Below are positions 56,336-64,000 of a DNA stretch of 64,000 nucleotides, piece after piece. The DNA is taken from positions 3,492,546 through 3,556,545 of the forward strand of contig NC_008390.1 of the NCBI RefSeq assembly GCF_000203915.1, read 5' to 3'. Both the position numbers and the translations under genes were made by a program. The stretch is from Burkholderia ambifaria AMMD (GTDB taxonomy: Bacteria; Pseudomonadota; Gammaproteobacteria; Burkholderiales; Burkholderiaceae). Position 1 is the stretch's first letter, and each line of letters opens with the position of its first letter. The notes beneath the pieces were generated by a model. It did no database searches and had not been told where the DNA came from. It saw only the letters and a program-made list of their open reading frames with translations.

Positions 56336-56506
56336 GTGATCGAGCAAGTCATACTCGGCATCTTCCTTGTGCTGCCACTCGTGATCGTGGCTGCGCTGTT
56401 CTCCGACGAACTATGGCAGGAACATCGGCGCCAGCATCCGCGCGATGAAAACGCACCGCATATCGACTGGAAGCATCCGTGGCGCCGCGTGCGGCGCGGG
56501 CACTGA
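56336..56506 (+). CDS. 56-residue small membrane protein
   Basis: A GTG start with an AAGGAGG site 6 bases upstream opens a 56-aa frame: about 20 hydrophobic residues (VILGIFLVLPLVIVAALF), then a charged His/Arg-rich tail (ELWQEHRRQHPRDENAPHIDWKHPWRRVRRGH). The ideal ribosome-binding site and the membrane pattern argue that it is real. A single helix with N-out or N-in topology is expected. Function unknown; a TTGACC/TAGAAT promoter with a long 19-bp spacer is at 56269-56299. Confidence 0.65.
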   Translation: MIEQVILGIFLVLPLVIVAALFSDELWQEHRRQHPRDENAPHIDWKHPWRRVRRGH

Positions 56507-56620
56507 GTCGATCGCCGTCCCCGCAGTGCTGCCGTCCGGGCGGGCCGCCCCGGCGGGTCGCCCCGAACGGTGCCGACTTCCGCTACGAACCGATTCCCGC
56601 TCAACCAGCGAGACGCCGAC

Positions 56621-56869
56621 GTGAACGACAAACCTGCCCTCCCTCCGCACGATATCCCCGGTGAAGCGATCGACCTGCAGATCGCCGACGTGCTGGCCGC
56701 CGTCCGCTACCCCGCGAACAAGGATGCGATCGTCGACGCCGCGCGCGATGCCGGCGCGAGCAACGAAGTGCTGTCGATGCTCGACGGCCTGCCCGAACAG
56801 GACTACGCGGACGTCAATGCCGTCACGCGCTGGGTCGCCGGCAACTTCGGCCCCGGCCTCGGTGTTTGA
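56621..56869 (+). CDS. DUF2795 small protein
   Basis: The 82-aa protein VNDKPALPPHDIPGEAIDLQIADVLAAVRYPANKDAIVDAARDAGASNEVLSMLDGLPEQDYADVNAVTRWVAGNF has the DUF2795 pattern of a small helical domain. Function unknown. The start is uncertain: GTG 56621 is nearest the homology; GTG 56570 would add 17 residues. Confidence 0.75.
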   Translation: MNDKPALPPHDIPGEAIDLQIADVLAAVRYPANKDAIVDAARDAGASNEVLSMLDGLPEQDYADVNAVTRWVAGNFGPGLGV

Positions 56870-56979
56870 GCGCGCGCCAATAACGAGATAGGATCGGGCC
56901 GCACCGATCGCATCGCGGCCGGATGCACGCCGCCCGGCGCCAAGACCGGGCGTTTCCGCACGAGCGCCCGGGGGAGTCC

Positions 56980-58338
56980 ATGGAAGGTATCCTGATCCAG
57001 CATACGACGCGTCGTCAGCTGTGGTTCGGCGCGCTCACGGCACTGGTGATCGTGCTCGCGCTCGGGATCGCCGCGCCACACGCGAACGTCGCGCTGCCGG
57101 CCGTCGAGCCGTTCATGCCGATGTGCGCGCTGACCGTGTTCACCACCGCGAGCATCGCCGCATTCTTCCTTGGCGCGCAGTTCACCGTGACGCGCCAGCC
57201 CGTGCTCGGCGCGCTCGGCGGCGCCTATGCGTTCACCGCACTCGCCGTCGCGCTGCAGCTGCTGACCTTTCCCGGCGTGTTCGCGCCGCATGGGCTGTTC
57301 GGCGCACAACCGCAAAGCGCCGCGTGGATGTGGATCTTCTGGCACGCGGGCTTCCCTGGTTTCGTCATGGTCGCGCTGCTCGCGCGTGCTCGGCTGGCGC
57401 GCGCGCCGATCGGCGCTCGGCAGACGCGCTGGTGGACGCTCGCGCTGGTCGGCGGGCCCGCTGTCACCGCCGGCGTGCTGTGCCTGTTCGCGCTGAACGT
57501 GTCGCTGCCGCCTGCGTTTCGTCCGCCGGGCAATGCGGCCGTGCTGCCCGTCAACGGCGTCGCGCTCGTCGTGTGGACACTCAATGCGCTGGCGCTCGTC
57601 GCGGTGCTGGTCTCCGGCCGGCTGCGCACGACCCTCGACCTCTGGCTCGCGATCGCGGTGCTCGCGTGCCTGACCGATACGACGCTGAACCTGTTGAGCA
57701 CCCATCGTTTCACGATCGGCTGGTATCTCGCGCGCGTGTTCAGCATGTTCACGCCGGGCATACTCGTGTGCGTGCTCGCCTGGGAAGTGACGATGCTGTA
57801 TCAGCGGCTGTTCGAGGCGCACACGATGCTCATCCGTTCGTCCGCACGCGACGGGCTGACGGGCGCGTTCAACCGCAGCCACTTCAACGATCACTTTCAC
57901 ACGCTGTTCCTGCAGGCGCGGCGACAGGGCGAACCGCTGTCGCTGCTGATGGTCGACGTCGATCACTTCAAGGCATACAACGACGCGTTCGGTCACGTGA
58001 AGGGCGATGCGTGCCTGATCGCGGTCGCGAATGCGTTGGCCGGCGCGGTGCGGCGGCCGGCGGATATCGTCGCGCGCTACGGCGGCGAGGAGTTTGCGAT
58101 CGTGCTGCCGAACACCGGTGCGCGCGGTGCGCGGCTCGTCGCCGAGGAAGCGCGCGAAGCCGTGCTGCGGCTCGATCTCGCGATGCCTTCGTCGCCGGCC
58201 GGACGCGTGAGCGTCAGCGTTGGCTGCGCGACCGTGTCGGCCGCCGAGCTGTCGACGCCCGATGCGTTGGTCGAAGCCGCCGATGCCGCGCTGTACCGCG
58301 CAAAGGATGGGGGGAGAAACCGCGTCGTCGCGGCGTGA
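56980..58338 (+). CDS. Membrane-bound diguanylate cyclase
   Basis: The 452-aa protein has about eight N-terminal membrane segments (residues 15-265, MASE-type sensor region), then a GGDEF domain with DGLTGAFNRSHFNDHF, DVDHFKAYNDAFGHVKGD and the active-site GGEEF. An I-site RPAD lies five residues before GGEEF, so product inhibition by cyclic di-GMP is expected. It should make cyclic di-GMP in response to an unknown membrane signal. ATG 56980 has GGGGGAG 4 bases upstream and is preferred. Confidence 0.92.
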   Translation: MEGILIQHTTRRQLWFGALTALVIVLALGIAAPHANVALPAVEPFMPMCALTVFTTASIAAFFLGAQFTVTRQPVLGALGGAYAFTALAVALQLLTFPGVFAPHGLFGAQPQSAAWMWIFWHAGFPGFVMVALLARARLARAPIGARQTRWWTLALVGGPAVTAGVLCLFALNVSLPPAFRPPGNAAVLPVNGVALVVWTLNALALVAVLVSGRLRTTLDLWLAIAVLACLTDTTLNLLSTHRFTIGWYLARVFSMFTPGILVCVLAWEVTMLYQRLFEAHTMLIRSSARDGLTGAFNRSHFNDHFHTLFLQARRQGEPLSLLMVDVDHFKAYNDAFGHVKGDACLIAVANALAGAVRRPADIVARYGGEEFAIVLPNTGARGARLVAEEAREAVLRLDLAMPSSPAGRVSVSVGCATVSAAELSTPDALVEAADAALYRAKDGGRNRVVAA

Positions 58339-58365
58339 AATCGTCTGCGGATTCGGGAGTTGTTA

Positions 58366-58380
58366 CGGTCATTGTGACCG
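58366..58380. promoter_or_regulatory. Palindrome upstream of the small lipoprotein
   Basis: CGGTCA-TTG-TGACCG is a perfect 6-bp inverted repeat 108 bp before the lipoprotein ATG, close to an AT-rich GAATAAT. It could be a regulator site. Confidence 0.45.
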
Positions 58381-58487
58381 GAATAATCCTCCGTTACCGA
58401 ATCCGGCACGGGGATACGATCGCTTACACGCCGTGTTGAGCGCGCTCGCTATGCTCAGTTCGTCTCGAATCCGAGCAGGTGAACGCG

Positions 58488-58613
58488 ATGAAAAAAACCC
58501 TTTTACTGATTGCCGGTGTGGCCGTGCTGTTGAGCGGCTGCATCGTGGTGCCGGATGGCGGCGGGTATTACGGTGGTGGCGGGTATTACCATCATCATCG
58601 GCACTGGGATTGA
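58488..58613 (+). CDS. 41-residue lipoprotein with Gly/Tyr/His tail
   Basis: The frame MKKTLLLIAGVAVLLSGCIVVPDGGGYYGGGGYYHHHRHWD has a perfect lipobox (LLSGC) after a short signal peptide, so Cys18 is expected to be lipidated and the mature part has 24 residues. AGGTGAAC precedes the ATG. The tail HHHRHW could bind metal. It is similar in style to small entericidin-like or YXX-type lipoproteins, but no family is assigned. Confidence 0.7.
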   Translation: MKKTLLLIAGVAVLLSGCIVVPDGGGYYGGGGYYHHHRHWD

Positions 58614-58855
58614 TGACGGGGGCGGGTTCGGATGCGTCGGCATGCAGCTGTAGCGAGCAGCGTCGACAGTCCGGGCCGCAGCCCCATCGAGCCGGCTTGA
58701 CCGGCTCCGCATGCATCAGAAATACCTGTACCTATAGCGCAGCGAGCGTTTCGCCATGAAGACGTTCGAGCCGCGCATGCTATTTCCAGTCGTTGACGGG
58801 ATTAACGGGCTAACGGGGAATGTCCGCGCCGTAGGGCCGCCGCGCGAGCATGCGC

Positions 58856-60250
58856 TCACTTCCCGATACAGAACCGGCTAAAGATAACCCCCAGCAGATC
58901 ATCGGAAGTGAATTCCCCGGTAATCGCATTGAGTTGCTCTTGAGCGAGCCGCAGCTCCTCCGCGAACAGATCGAGCGACTGCGCACGTTGCTCCGCATGA
59001 TCCGCCGCCTGCGCAAGATGCTCCTGCGCGGCCCGCAGCGCAATCAGATGCCGCTCGCGCGCGAGATACACCCCTTCGGCCCCTGCCTGCCACCCGGCGA
59101 TCCGCAGCAACTCCGCGCGCAGCATGTCGATCCCGTCGCCGCGCTTCGCCGAGAGATGTACCTCGGTCAGATCGCCTGCCGCCGCCGGATGCTCGACGCA
59201 CGCCGGCACGCCGGTGAGGTCCGTCTTGTTCAGCACGCGCACCACCGGCACGCCGCCCGGAAACCGCGCGGCGATCACCTCGTCATCCGCCGTCATCCCC
59301 GTGCGTGAATCGAGCAGATGCAGCACGACGTCCGCGCGCTCGATCTCGCTCCAGGTGCGCGCGATCCCGATCCGCTCGACTTCGTCCTCCGTCTCGCGCA
59401 GCCCGGCCGTATCGATGATGTGCAGCGGAATCCCCTCGACCTGGATCGTCTGCGCGACCTTGTCGCGCGTCGTGCCCGCGATCGGCGTGACGATCGCCAG
59501 CTCCGCGCCGGCGAGCGCATTCAGCAGCGACGACTTGCCGACGTTCGGCTGCCCCGCCAGCACGACCGACAACCCCTCGCGCAGCAGCGCACCCTGTCGC
59601 GCGTCGCCGAGCACGTGCGCGAGTTGCTCGCGGATCTTCGCGAGCTTGCCGCGCGCATCGGCCGCTTCCAGGAAGTCGATTTCTTCTTCCGGGAAATCGA
59701 GCGTCGCCTCGACCAGCATCCGCAGCGTGATCACGTCCTCGACCAACGCATGAATCTGCCGCGAGAACGCGCCGTCGAGCGAGCGCCCGGCCGAGCGCGC
59801 CGCCGCTTCGGTGCTCGCCTCGATCAGGTCGGCGACCGCCTCGGCCTGCGCGAGATCGAGCTTGTCGTTCAGGAACGCGCGCCGCGTGAACTCGCCCGGC
59901 TGCGCGAGCCGCAGCCCGAAGCCGCGCCCTGCATCCAGGCAGCGCTGCAGCAGCAGCTGCATCACGATCGGTCCGCCATGTCCCTGCAGTTCCAGCACGT
60001 GCTCGCCGGTGTACGAATGCGGCGCGGGGAAATACAGCGCGATCCCGCGGTCGAGCGGCGCGCCGTGCTCGTCGACGAACGGCACGTAGCTCGCATGGCG
60101 CGGCGCGAGCCGCTGCCCGCACAACGCGTCGATCAGCGGCAGCGCGGCCGCCTCGCCGCCGCGCCCGAACGACACGCGGACGACGCCAATACCGCCCCGG
60201 CCGGCAGCAGTGGCAATGGCGACGATCGGATCGGAGTCGGTAGCGAGCAT
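58856..60250 (-). CDS. mnmE: tRNA modification GTPase MnmE
   Basis: The 464-aa protein has the N-terminal folate-binding domain ([26 protein letters not shown]), central G domain with [11 protein letters not shown] (about 229-239), TTRDKV, DTAGLRE and NKTDL, and the C-terminal FCIGK motif with the catalytic-region Cys. MnmE with MnmG forms 5-aminomethyl uridines at U34 of tRNAs. Start 60250 fits the family. In many bacteria it directly follows yidC; here an XRE gene lies between. Confidence 0.96.
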   Translation of the reverse strand: MLATDSDPIVAIATAAGRGGIGVVRVSFGRGGEAAALPLIDALCGQRLAPRHASYVPFVDEHGAPLDRGIALYFPAPHSYTGEHVLELQGHGGPIVMQLLLQRCLDAGRGFGLRLAQPGEFTRRAFLNDKLDLAQAEAVADLIEASTEAAARSAGRSLDGAFSRQIHALVEDVITLRMLVEATLDFPEEEIDFLEAADARGKLAKIREQLAHVLGDARQGALLREGLSVVLAGQPNVGKSSLLNALAGAELAIVTPIAGTTRDKVAQTIQVEGIPLHIIDTAGLRETEDEVERIGIARTWSEIERADVVLHLLDSRTGMTADDEVIAARFPGGVPVVRVLNKTDLTGVPACVEHPAAAGDLTEVHLSAKRGDGIDMLRAELLRIAGWQAGAEGVYLARERHLIALRAAQEHLAQAADHAEQRAQSLDLFAEELRLAQEQLNAITGEFTSDDLLGVIFSRFCIGK

Positions 60251-60587
60251 GGGAATCGGACGAATCGGGTAAGCAGACAATGAATGGTGTGCCCGCACAA
60301 CAGTCGGGCATCGGGACGCCGGCATTGTAGCGTGCCGGCCCGCACGCCACCGGACACCACGCTGGCTTCGAACTCGGCCGAATTTATCCCGACAGAGCTA
60401 AGTCGAGTATCAATCCCGGCCCACCACATACTGTCCATTTCGGACGAATATGCCTGTCGGAGTGGCTCAACGCTGGGGCCCTCAAATCCGCCGCGCGCGC
60501 CGTCGCAGGTTGGGATTCATCTGAACAGGCTATGTTTAGCTTATACGGTTGTCTGAAACGCGTCGGCGGAATTGCACAATCACCCCC
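60251..60587. other. 337-bp divergent region between mnmE and the XRE gene
   Basis: Holds both promoters. An AT-rich patch GCTATGTTTAGCTTATACGG (60528-60547) is the likely XRE promoter, and GTCC-N5-GGAC (60432-60444) is a short dyad. No gene is seen. Confidence 0.4.
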
Positions 60588-61025
60588 ATGCCGACACCCG
60601 AAGAAAAAGCAGCGTTCTCGGAACGCCTGAAATTCGCCTTGCGGCGCAGCCCGGAGAAGATCACCGGTGCGACGGAACTGGCGAACCGGTTCAATCTGCG
60701 TCACCGCGGTGCGCAACCGGTTTCGCCGCAAACCGCGCACAAATGGCTGACGGGCCGCACGATTCCAACGCCGGACAAACTCGAAACGCTCGCCAGCTGG
60801 TTGCGCGTGGAATTGCATTGGTTGCACTACGGCCCGTCGCCGAGCGTGATCGAGCACACGACGCCGCAACCGCTGCCGCGTGACGAGCGCTATCCGCCGA
60901 CGCCCGAGACGATCGAACTCGCGTCGAAGATCGAGGCGCTGCCGCCGCATCAGCGTTACCTCGTTCAGGAACTGATCGAGCAGTTCTACGGCGGCGAACC
61001 GAAAATCGACGCGAAGAAGGCCTGA
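60588..61025 (+). CDS. XRE-type helix-turn-helix regulator
   Basis: The 145-aa protein has a lambda-repressor-like helix-turn-helix (ATELANRFNLRHRGAQPVSPQTAHKWLTGRTIPTPDKLETLASWLRVELHWLHYG), followed by a helical tail. It lacks a peptidase or binding domain, so the inducer is unknown. The start may also be a TTG at 60549. Inserted between mnmE and yidC in the opposite direction. Confidence 0.82.
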   Translation: MPTPEEKAAFSERLKFALRRSPEKITGATELANRFNLRHRGAQPVSPQTAHKWLTGRTIPTPDKLETLASWLRVELHWLHYGPSPSVIEHTTPQPLPRDERYPPTPETIELASKIEALPPHQRYLVQELIEQFYGGEPKIDAKKA

Positions 61026-61078
61026 ACGGCAGCGGCCCGCGTACGCCATCGCGCCGCCGCGCCACCTGCCGGAAACGA

Positions 61079-61112
61079 AAAAGCCGCACGGATCGCTCCA
61101 TGCGGCTTTTTT
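61079..61112. terminator. Bidirectional terminator between the XRE gene and yidC
   Basis: A 10-bp stem AAAAGCCGCA/TGCGGCTTTT with a 12-base loop is flanked by A and T runs. It can stop the converging XRE gene (+) and yidC (-) transcripts. Confidence 0.9.
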
Positions 61113-61155
61113 ACGTGCATCGCGGGCGGCTGGCCGCCCGCGTGTGCAACGGTCG

Positions 61156-62820
61156 TCAGGCCGGCTTCTTCTTAACCCCGCCGAGCTTGCGCGTGATGTA
61201 GTACTGCTGCGCGATCGACAGCACGTTGTTCACGACGTAGTACAGCACCAGGCCAGCCGGGAAGAAGAAGAACATCACCGAGAACGCGATCGGCATGAAC
61301 TTCATCATCTTCGCCTGGACCGGGTCCGGCGGCGTCGGGTTCAGGCTCGTCTGCACGAACATCGAGACGGCCATCAGCACCGGCAGGATGAAGAACGGAT
61401 CGCGCTGCGACAGGTCGTGAATCCACAGAATCCACGGCGCACCGCGCATTTCGACCGATGCGAGCAGCACCCAGTACAGCGAGATGAACACCGGGATCTG
61501 GATCACGACCGGCAGGCAGCCGCCGAACGGATTGACCTTCTCGGTCTTGTACAGCTCCATCAGCGCCGAGTTCATCTTCTGCGGATCGCTCTTGAAGCGT
61601 TCGCGCAGCGCCTGCATGCGCGGCGTGATTTCCTTCATGCGCGCCATCGACTTGTAGCTCGCGGCCGACAGCGGGAAGAACACGGCCTTGATCAGCACCG
61701 TCAGCAGCACGATCGCCCAGCCCCAGTTGCCGACGAAGCCGTGGATCTTCTCGAGCAGCCAGAACAGCGGCTTCGCGATGATCGTCACCCAGCCGTAGTC
61801 CTTCACGAGTTCCAGGCCCGGCGCGATGCCTTCGAGCATGCGCTCTTCTTCCGGACCGGCGAACAGGCGCGCCTGCACGTCGGCCGACTGGCCCGGAGCG
61901 ATCGCGGCGACCGGCTGCTTCACGCCGACGCGATACAGCGCCGGATCGATCTTTTCAGCGTAGATGTCGCGCTTCGCGCCCTGCTGCGGAATCCAGGCCG
62001 ACGCGAAGTAGTGCTGCACCATCGCGACCCAGCCGTTGTCGGCCGCCTTCTCGAAGTTCGCCTTGTTCTTGTCGAGATCGCTGAAATCGATCTTCTGGAA
62101 GTGCTTCGCGTCCGTGTAGACCGCCGGCCCGAGGAACGTATGCGAGAACATCGGCGTTTCGACGGCCGTGTTGTCGCGCACCAGTTCCATGTAGACCGTC
62201 GGCGTGACCGGTGCCGTGCCGACGTTGTCGATCTTGGTGTCGACGCCGATCACGTAGCTGCCGCGCGTGAACGTGTAGGTCTTCACGACCTTCACGCCGC
62301 CCTTCACCGGCGATTCGAACGACAGCTTCAGCGCGTTCTGGTCGCCCGTCAGCGACGTCGGGCCCGCATTGACCTGCGTGTAGACGTCGTTGTGGTTCGG
62401 GAAGTCGCCGCCGAGCAGGCCCGTGCGCGCGAGGTACGTGTGGCCGGCCGTGTGGTCGAACAGCGTGATGTACAGGTCCGGCTGCTTGCCGTCGCCCTGC
62501 TTCTTCAGCGTCAGCTTCGCCAGCGTGCCGCCGCGCGTGTCGATTTCGCCGTCATAGACGTCGGTCGAGAACTTCACGAGCTGCGCCTGCGCGGCCGGTG
62601 CCGTCGTCGACGGTGCGGTGCCCGCCGCGGCGGCAGGCACTTCACCTGCGGTCGTCGTCGTCGCGCCCGTGCCCGATGCGCCGCCGGCAGCGGCGGGGGC
62701 CGTCTGCGTGGCGCTCGGGAAGAACATCGACGGGCGTCCATGGGAGCGCTGCCAGTTGTCGTACAGCATGACAGCTGACATGAAGAAGATCACCCATAGG
62801 ACGGTGCGTTTGATATCCAT
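61156..62820 (-). CDS. yidC: Membrane protein insertase YidC
   Basis: The 554-aa protein starts [24 protein letters not shown], has an Ala/Thr-rich periplasmic linker (40-80), the large P1 beta domain (about 80-330) and five C-terminal membrane helices with the conserved [57 protein letters not shown]. It inserts membrane proteins with or without Sec. Start 62820 fits; the frame continues upstream without homology. It is 8 bp after yidD. Confidence 0.97.
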
Positions 62821-62828
62821 GCGTTGTC

Positions 62829-63095
62829 TCAGAGTCGATGGGACCGCGCGTCGGCTTCGCCGCGAGCGCGTGTGTCGGAGTTGGGCGGCGGGACGAGGTC
62901 GATGCCGCCCGCGGAAAACGGATGGCATCGGCACACGCGCCTGACGGCGAGATACGTGCCGCGCGCGGCGCCATGATACTGGATTGCCTCGCGCGCGTAA
63001 TCCGAACAGGAAGGATAAAAACGGCAACGGTTGCCGAGCATAGGGCTCACGGCAACCTTGTAGAAGCGCAGCAAGGCGATCAATACCGTTTCCAT
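62829..63095 (-). CDS. yidD: Membrane protein insertion efficiency factor YidD
   Basis: The 88-aa protein [38 protein letters not shown] has the YidD Cys motif ([11 protein letters not shown]) and a second CHPF. It is an amphipathic inner-membrane partner of YidC. It lies between rnpA and yidC in the standard order. Confidence 0.95.
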
Positions 63096-63170
63096 ACCTT
63101 GGGCGGCGCCGTTCGACGCCGCGTCAAAACCGGCCGGGCAGGCGCGAACGCCGCACCGGGCACGGATGCG

Positions 63171-63641
63171 TCACTCGGACGCGGGCTTCGACGCCCGGCG
63201 CGCGATCTCCCGGACTGCCCTGTCGAGCAGTTCGTGGATTTCGGCCGCGCACATCGCCGCGAGCGGGGCGGAAGCCGCGCTCGGCAGCGCTTTCTTGTCG
63301 AAGCGCGTGTGCTGCCGCAGCAGCAGGTCGTAACCGGCGAATTCGGCCCGGCGCAAGCGAAACGCGTCGCGCGCCAGCCGCTTCACGAGGTTACGTGTTA
63401 CTGCACGCGGCGCATACTTCTTGCCGACGACGAGCCCCAGACGGGCAGGCTGACCGGTCGGCTTGCCGTAGATCACGAAGTGCGCGGAACGCCGCCAGGG
63501 GCGCAAACGAAAAACGGATGAAAATTCATCCGTTTTCAGAAGTCGCGCAGCTTTCGGGAAGGCGGCTTTCGTCTGCGACGGATTCGCATCCGGCTCGACG
63601 GCACCTTCCGCAGGACTGCGGACGGCGGACACAGCGCGCAA
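63171..63641 (-). CDS. rnpA: Ribonuclease P protein component
   Basis: The RnpA domain spans [19 protein letters not shown] ... [42 protein letters not shown]. The RNR signature is altered to TRN, with Arg at the usual places. It binds the RNase P RNA and helps process pre-tRNA. The start is not certain: this frame opens with TTG at 63641, 6 bases after the rpmH stop codon; GTG at 63632 is also possible. The 28-residue N-terminal extension before the domain is unusual. Confidence 0.9.
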   Translation of the reverse strand: MRAVSAVRSPAEGAVEPDANPSQTKAAFPKAARLLKTDEFSSVFRLRPWRRSAHFVIYGKPTGQPARLGLVVGKKYAPRAVTRNLVKRLARDAFRLRRAEFAGYDLLLRQHTRFDKKALPSAASAPLAAMCAAEIHELLDRAVREIARRASKPASE

Positions 63642-63647
63642 CCTGCC

Positions 63648-63782
63648 TTAGATGGCGAGGCGCTTGCGGCCCTTCGCGCGGCGGGCGTTGATGACCTTGC
63701 GGCCACCTGCCGTCTTCATGCGGACACGGAAGCCATGGGTGCGCTTGCGGCGCGTCACGGACGGTTGGTAAGTACGTTTCAT
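63648..63782 (-). CDS. rpmH: 50S ribosomal protein L34
   Basis: The 44-aa protein [44 protein letters not shown] is a full-length L34 with the family signature. It starts the rpmH-rnpA-yidD-yidC unit and is immediately next to the replication origin side. Confidence 0.98.
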
Positions 63783-63897
63783 GATGTTCTCACTTGTTCG
63801 AGAATGTCGAAATTCAGGGGACCGCGTGCCCTTAACCGGAGGCATTCGGGCGAACGCAATCGCCGGGAATACAGGATTGGTTTTCGCGGAACCCGCT

Positions 63898-63926
63898 ATT
63901 TAAACCGTTTTTCTCTTGGCGGTCAA
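63898..63926 (-). promoter_or_regulatory. rpmH promoter
   Basis: On the minus strand TTGACC (complement of 63921-63926), a 17-bp spacer and TTAAAT (complement of 63898-63903) form a good sigma70 promoter 116 bp before rpmH. Confidence 0.7.
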
Positions 63927-63992
63927 TACTTTACGAGTCGTCCGCCTGTGCCGGCCCCGACCGATCCGGCCCCGCGACCCACAACCGCAGCC

Positions 63993-64000
63993 TGTGGATA
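63993..64000 (-). other. Partial DnaA box at the window edge (oriC side)
   Basis: The last 8 bases read TGTGGATA, the reverse complement of a DnaA box (TTATCCACA) cut by the window end. With rpmH just left, the origin and dnaA are expected to the right. Confidence 0.55.

Overview
The window looks like a stretch of the main chromosome of a Burkholderia species, most likely a member of the Burkholderia cepacia complex. The reasons are the very high GC with strong G/C third-position codon bias, the betaproteobacterial gene neighbourhoods (gatCAB beside mreBCD-mrdA-rodA; fmt-def-rsmB-ntrYX; phnA-phnY with a GntR regulator) and the right edge, which has the origin-proximal order mnmE ... yidC-yidD-rnpA-rpmH and runs into a DnaA-box-like sequence in the last 8 bases. 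No prophage, insertion sequence, CRISPR array or rRNA operon is visible. Most of the window is core genome, with an accessory-looking metabolic section from about 35 to 49 kb.

Layout: 0-2.5 kb holds the 3' part of a zinc alcohol dehydrogenase, exonuclease III and a PPK2-type polyphosphate kinase. 2.6-6 kb is the tRNA amidotransferase operon gatC-gatA-gatB, divergent from the rod-shape operon mreB-mreC-mreD-mrdA-rodA (6.3-12.6 kb). 12.7-16.5 kb has a Sel1-repeat protein overlapping an HpcH aldolase, then the queC-queE-queD preQ0 genes. After tRNA-Phe(GAA) comes a run of minus-strand genes read rsmB-DUF4390-ntrY-ntrX (16.9-22 kb), then htpX, a LysE exporter and fmt-def. Plus-strand dprA, a thioredoxin-like gene and topB follow (25.7-30.2 kb). 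30-37 kb contains a LysR/2-hydroxyacid dehydrogenase divergent pair, a patatin, a thioesterase, tRNA-Lys(CTT), a DUF3592 membrane protein and a CGNR regulator divergent from an alpha/beta hydrolase.

37-46 kb is an organophosphonate island: phnY and phnA (phosphonoacetaldehyde to phosphonoacetate to acetate plus phosphate), a decayed remnant of the transaminase gene phnW, an intact FAD aminophosphonate oxidoreductase, a GntR regulator (phnR), a Tat-exported phospholipase C and a LysR regulator. The oxidoreductase probably supplies the aldehyde that PhnW would have made. The phnA and phnR promoters share a TGTTGACAAT core over the -35 box. 46-53 kb has lactate permease, a 49-bp tandem repeat, a DUF4148 protein, gshA and the adaptive-response pair ada-alkA.

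The most interesting non-coding signal is at 53450-53551: a good sigma70 promoter, about 67 nt of transcript with two TGTCTCCTCC copies (one placed in a hairpin loop, resembling the anti-Shine-Dalgarno sequence) and a strong intrinsic terminator, which together look like a small regulatory RNA. The remaining part (53.6-64 kb) holds a VOC protein, yaeQ, speG, two very small genes (a 56-aa membrane protein and a 41-aa lipoprotein), a membrane diguanylate cyclase, mnmE, an XRE regulator and the yidC-yidD-rnpA-rpmH block. All functions are inferred from sequence recognition; no database search was run.
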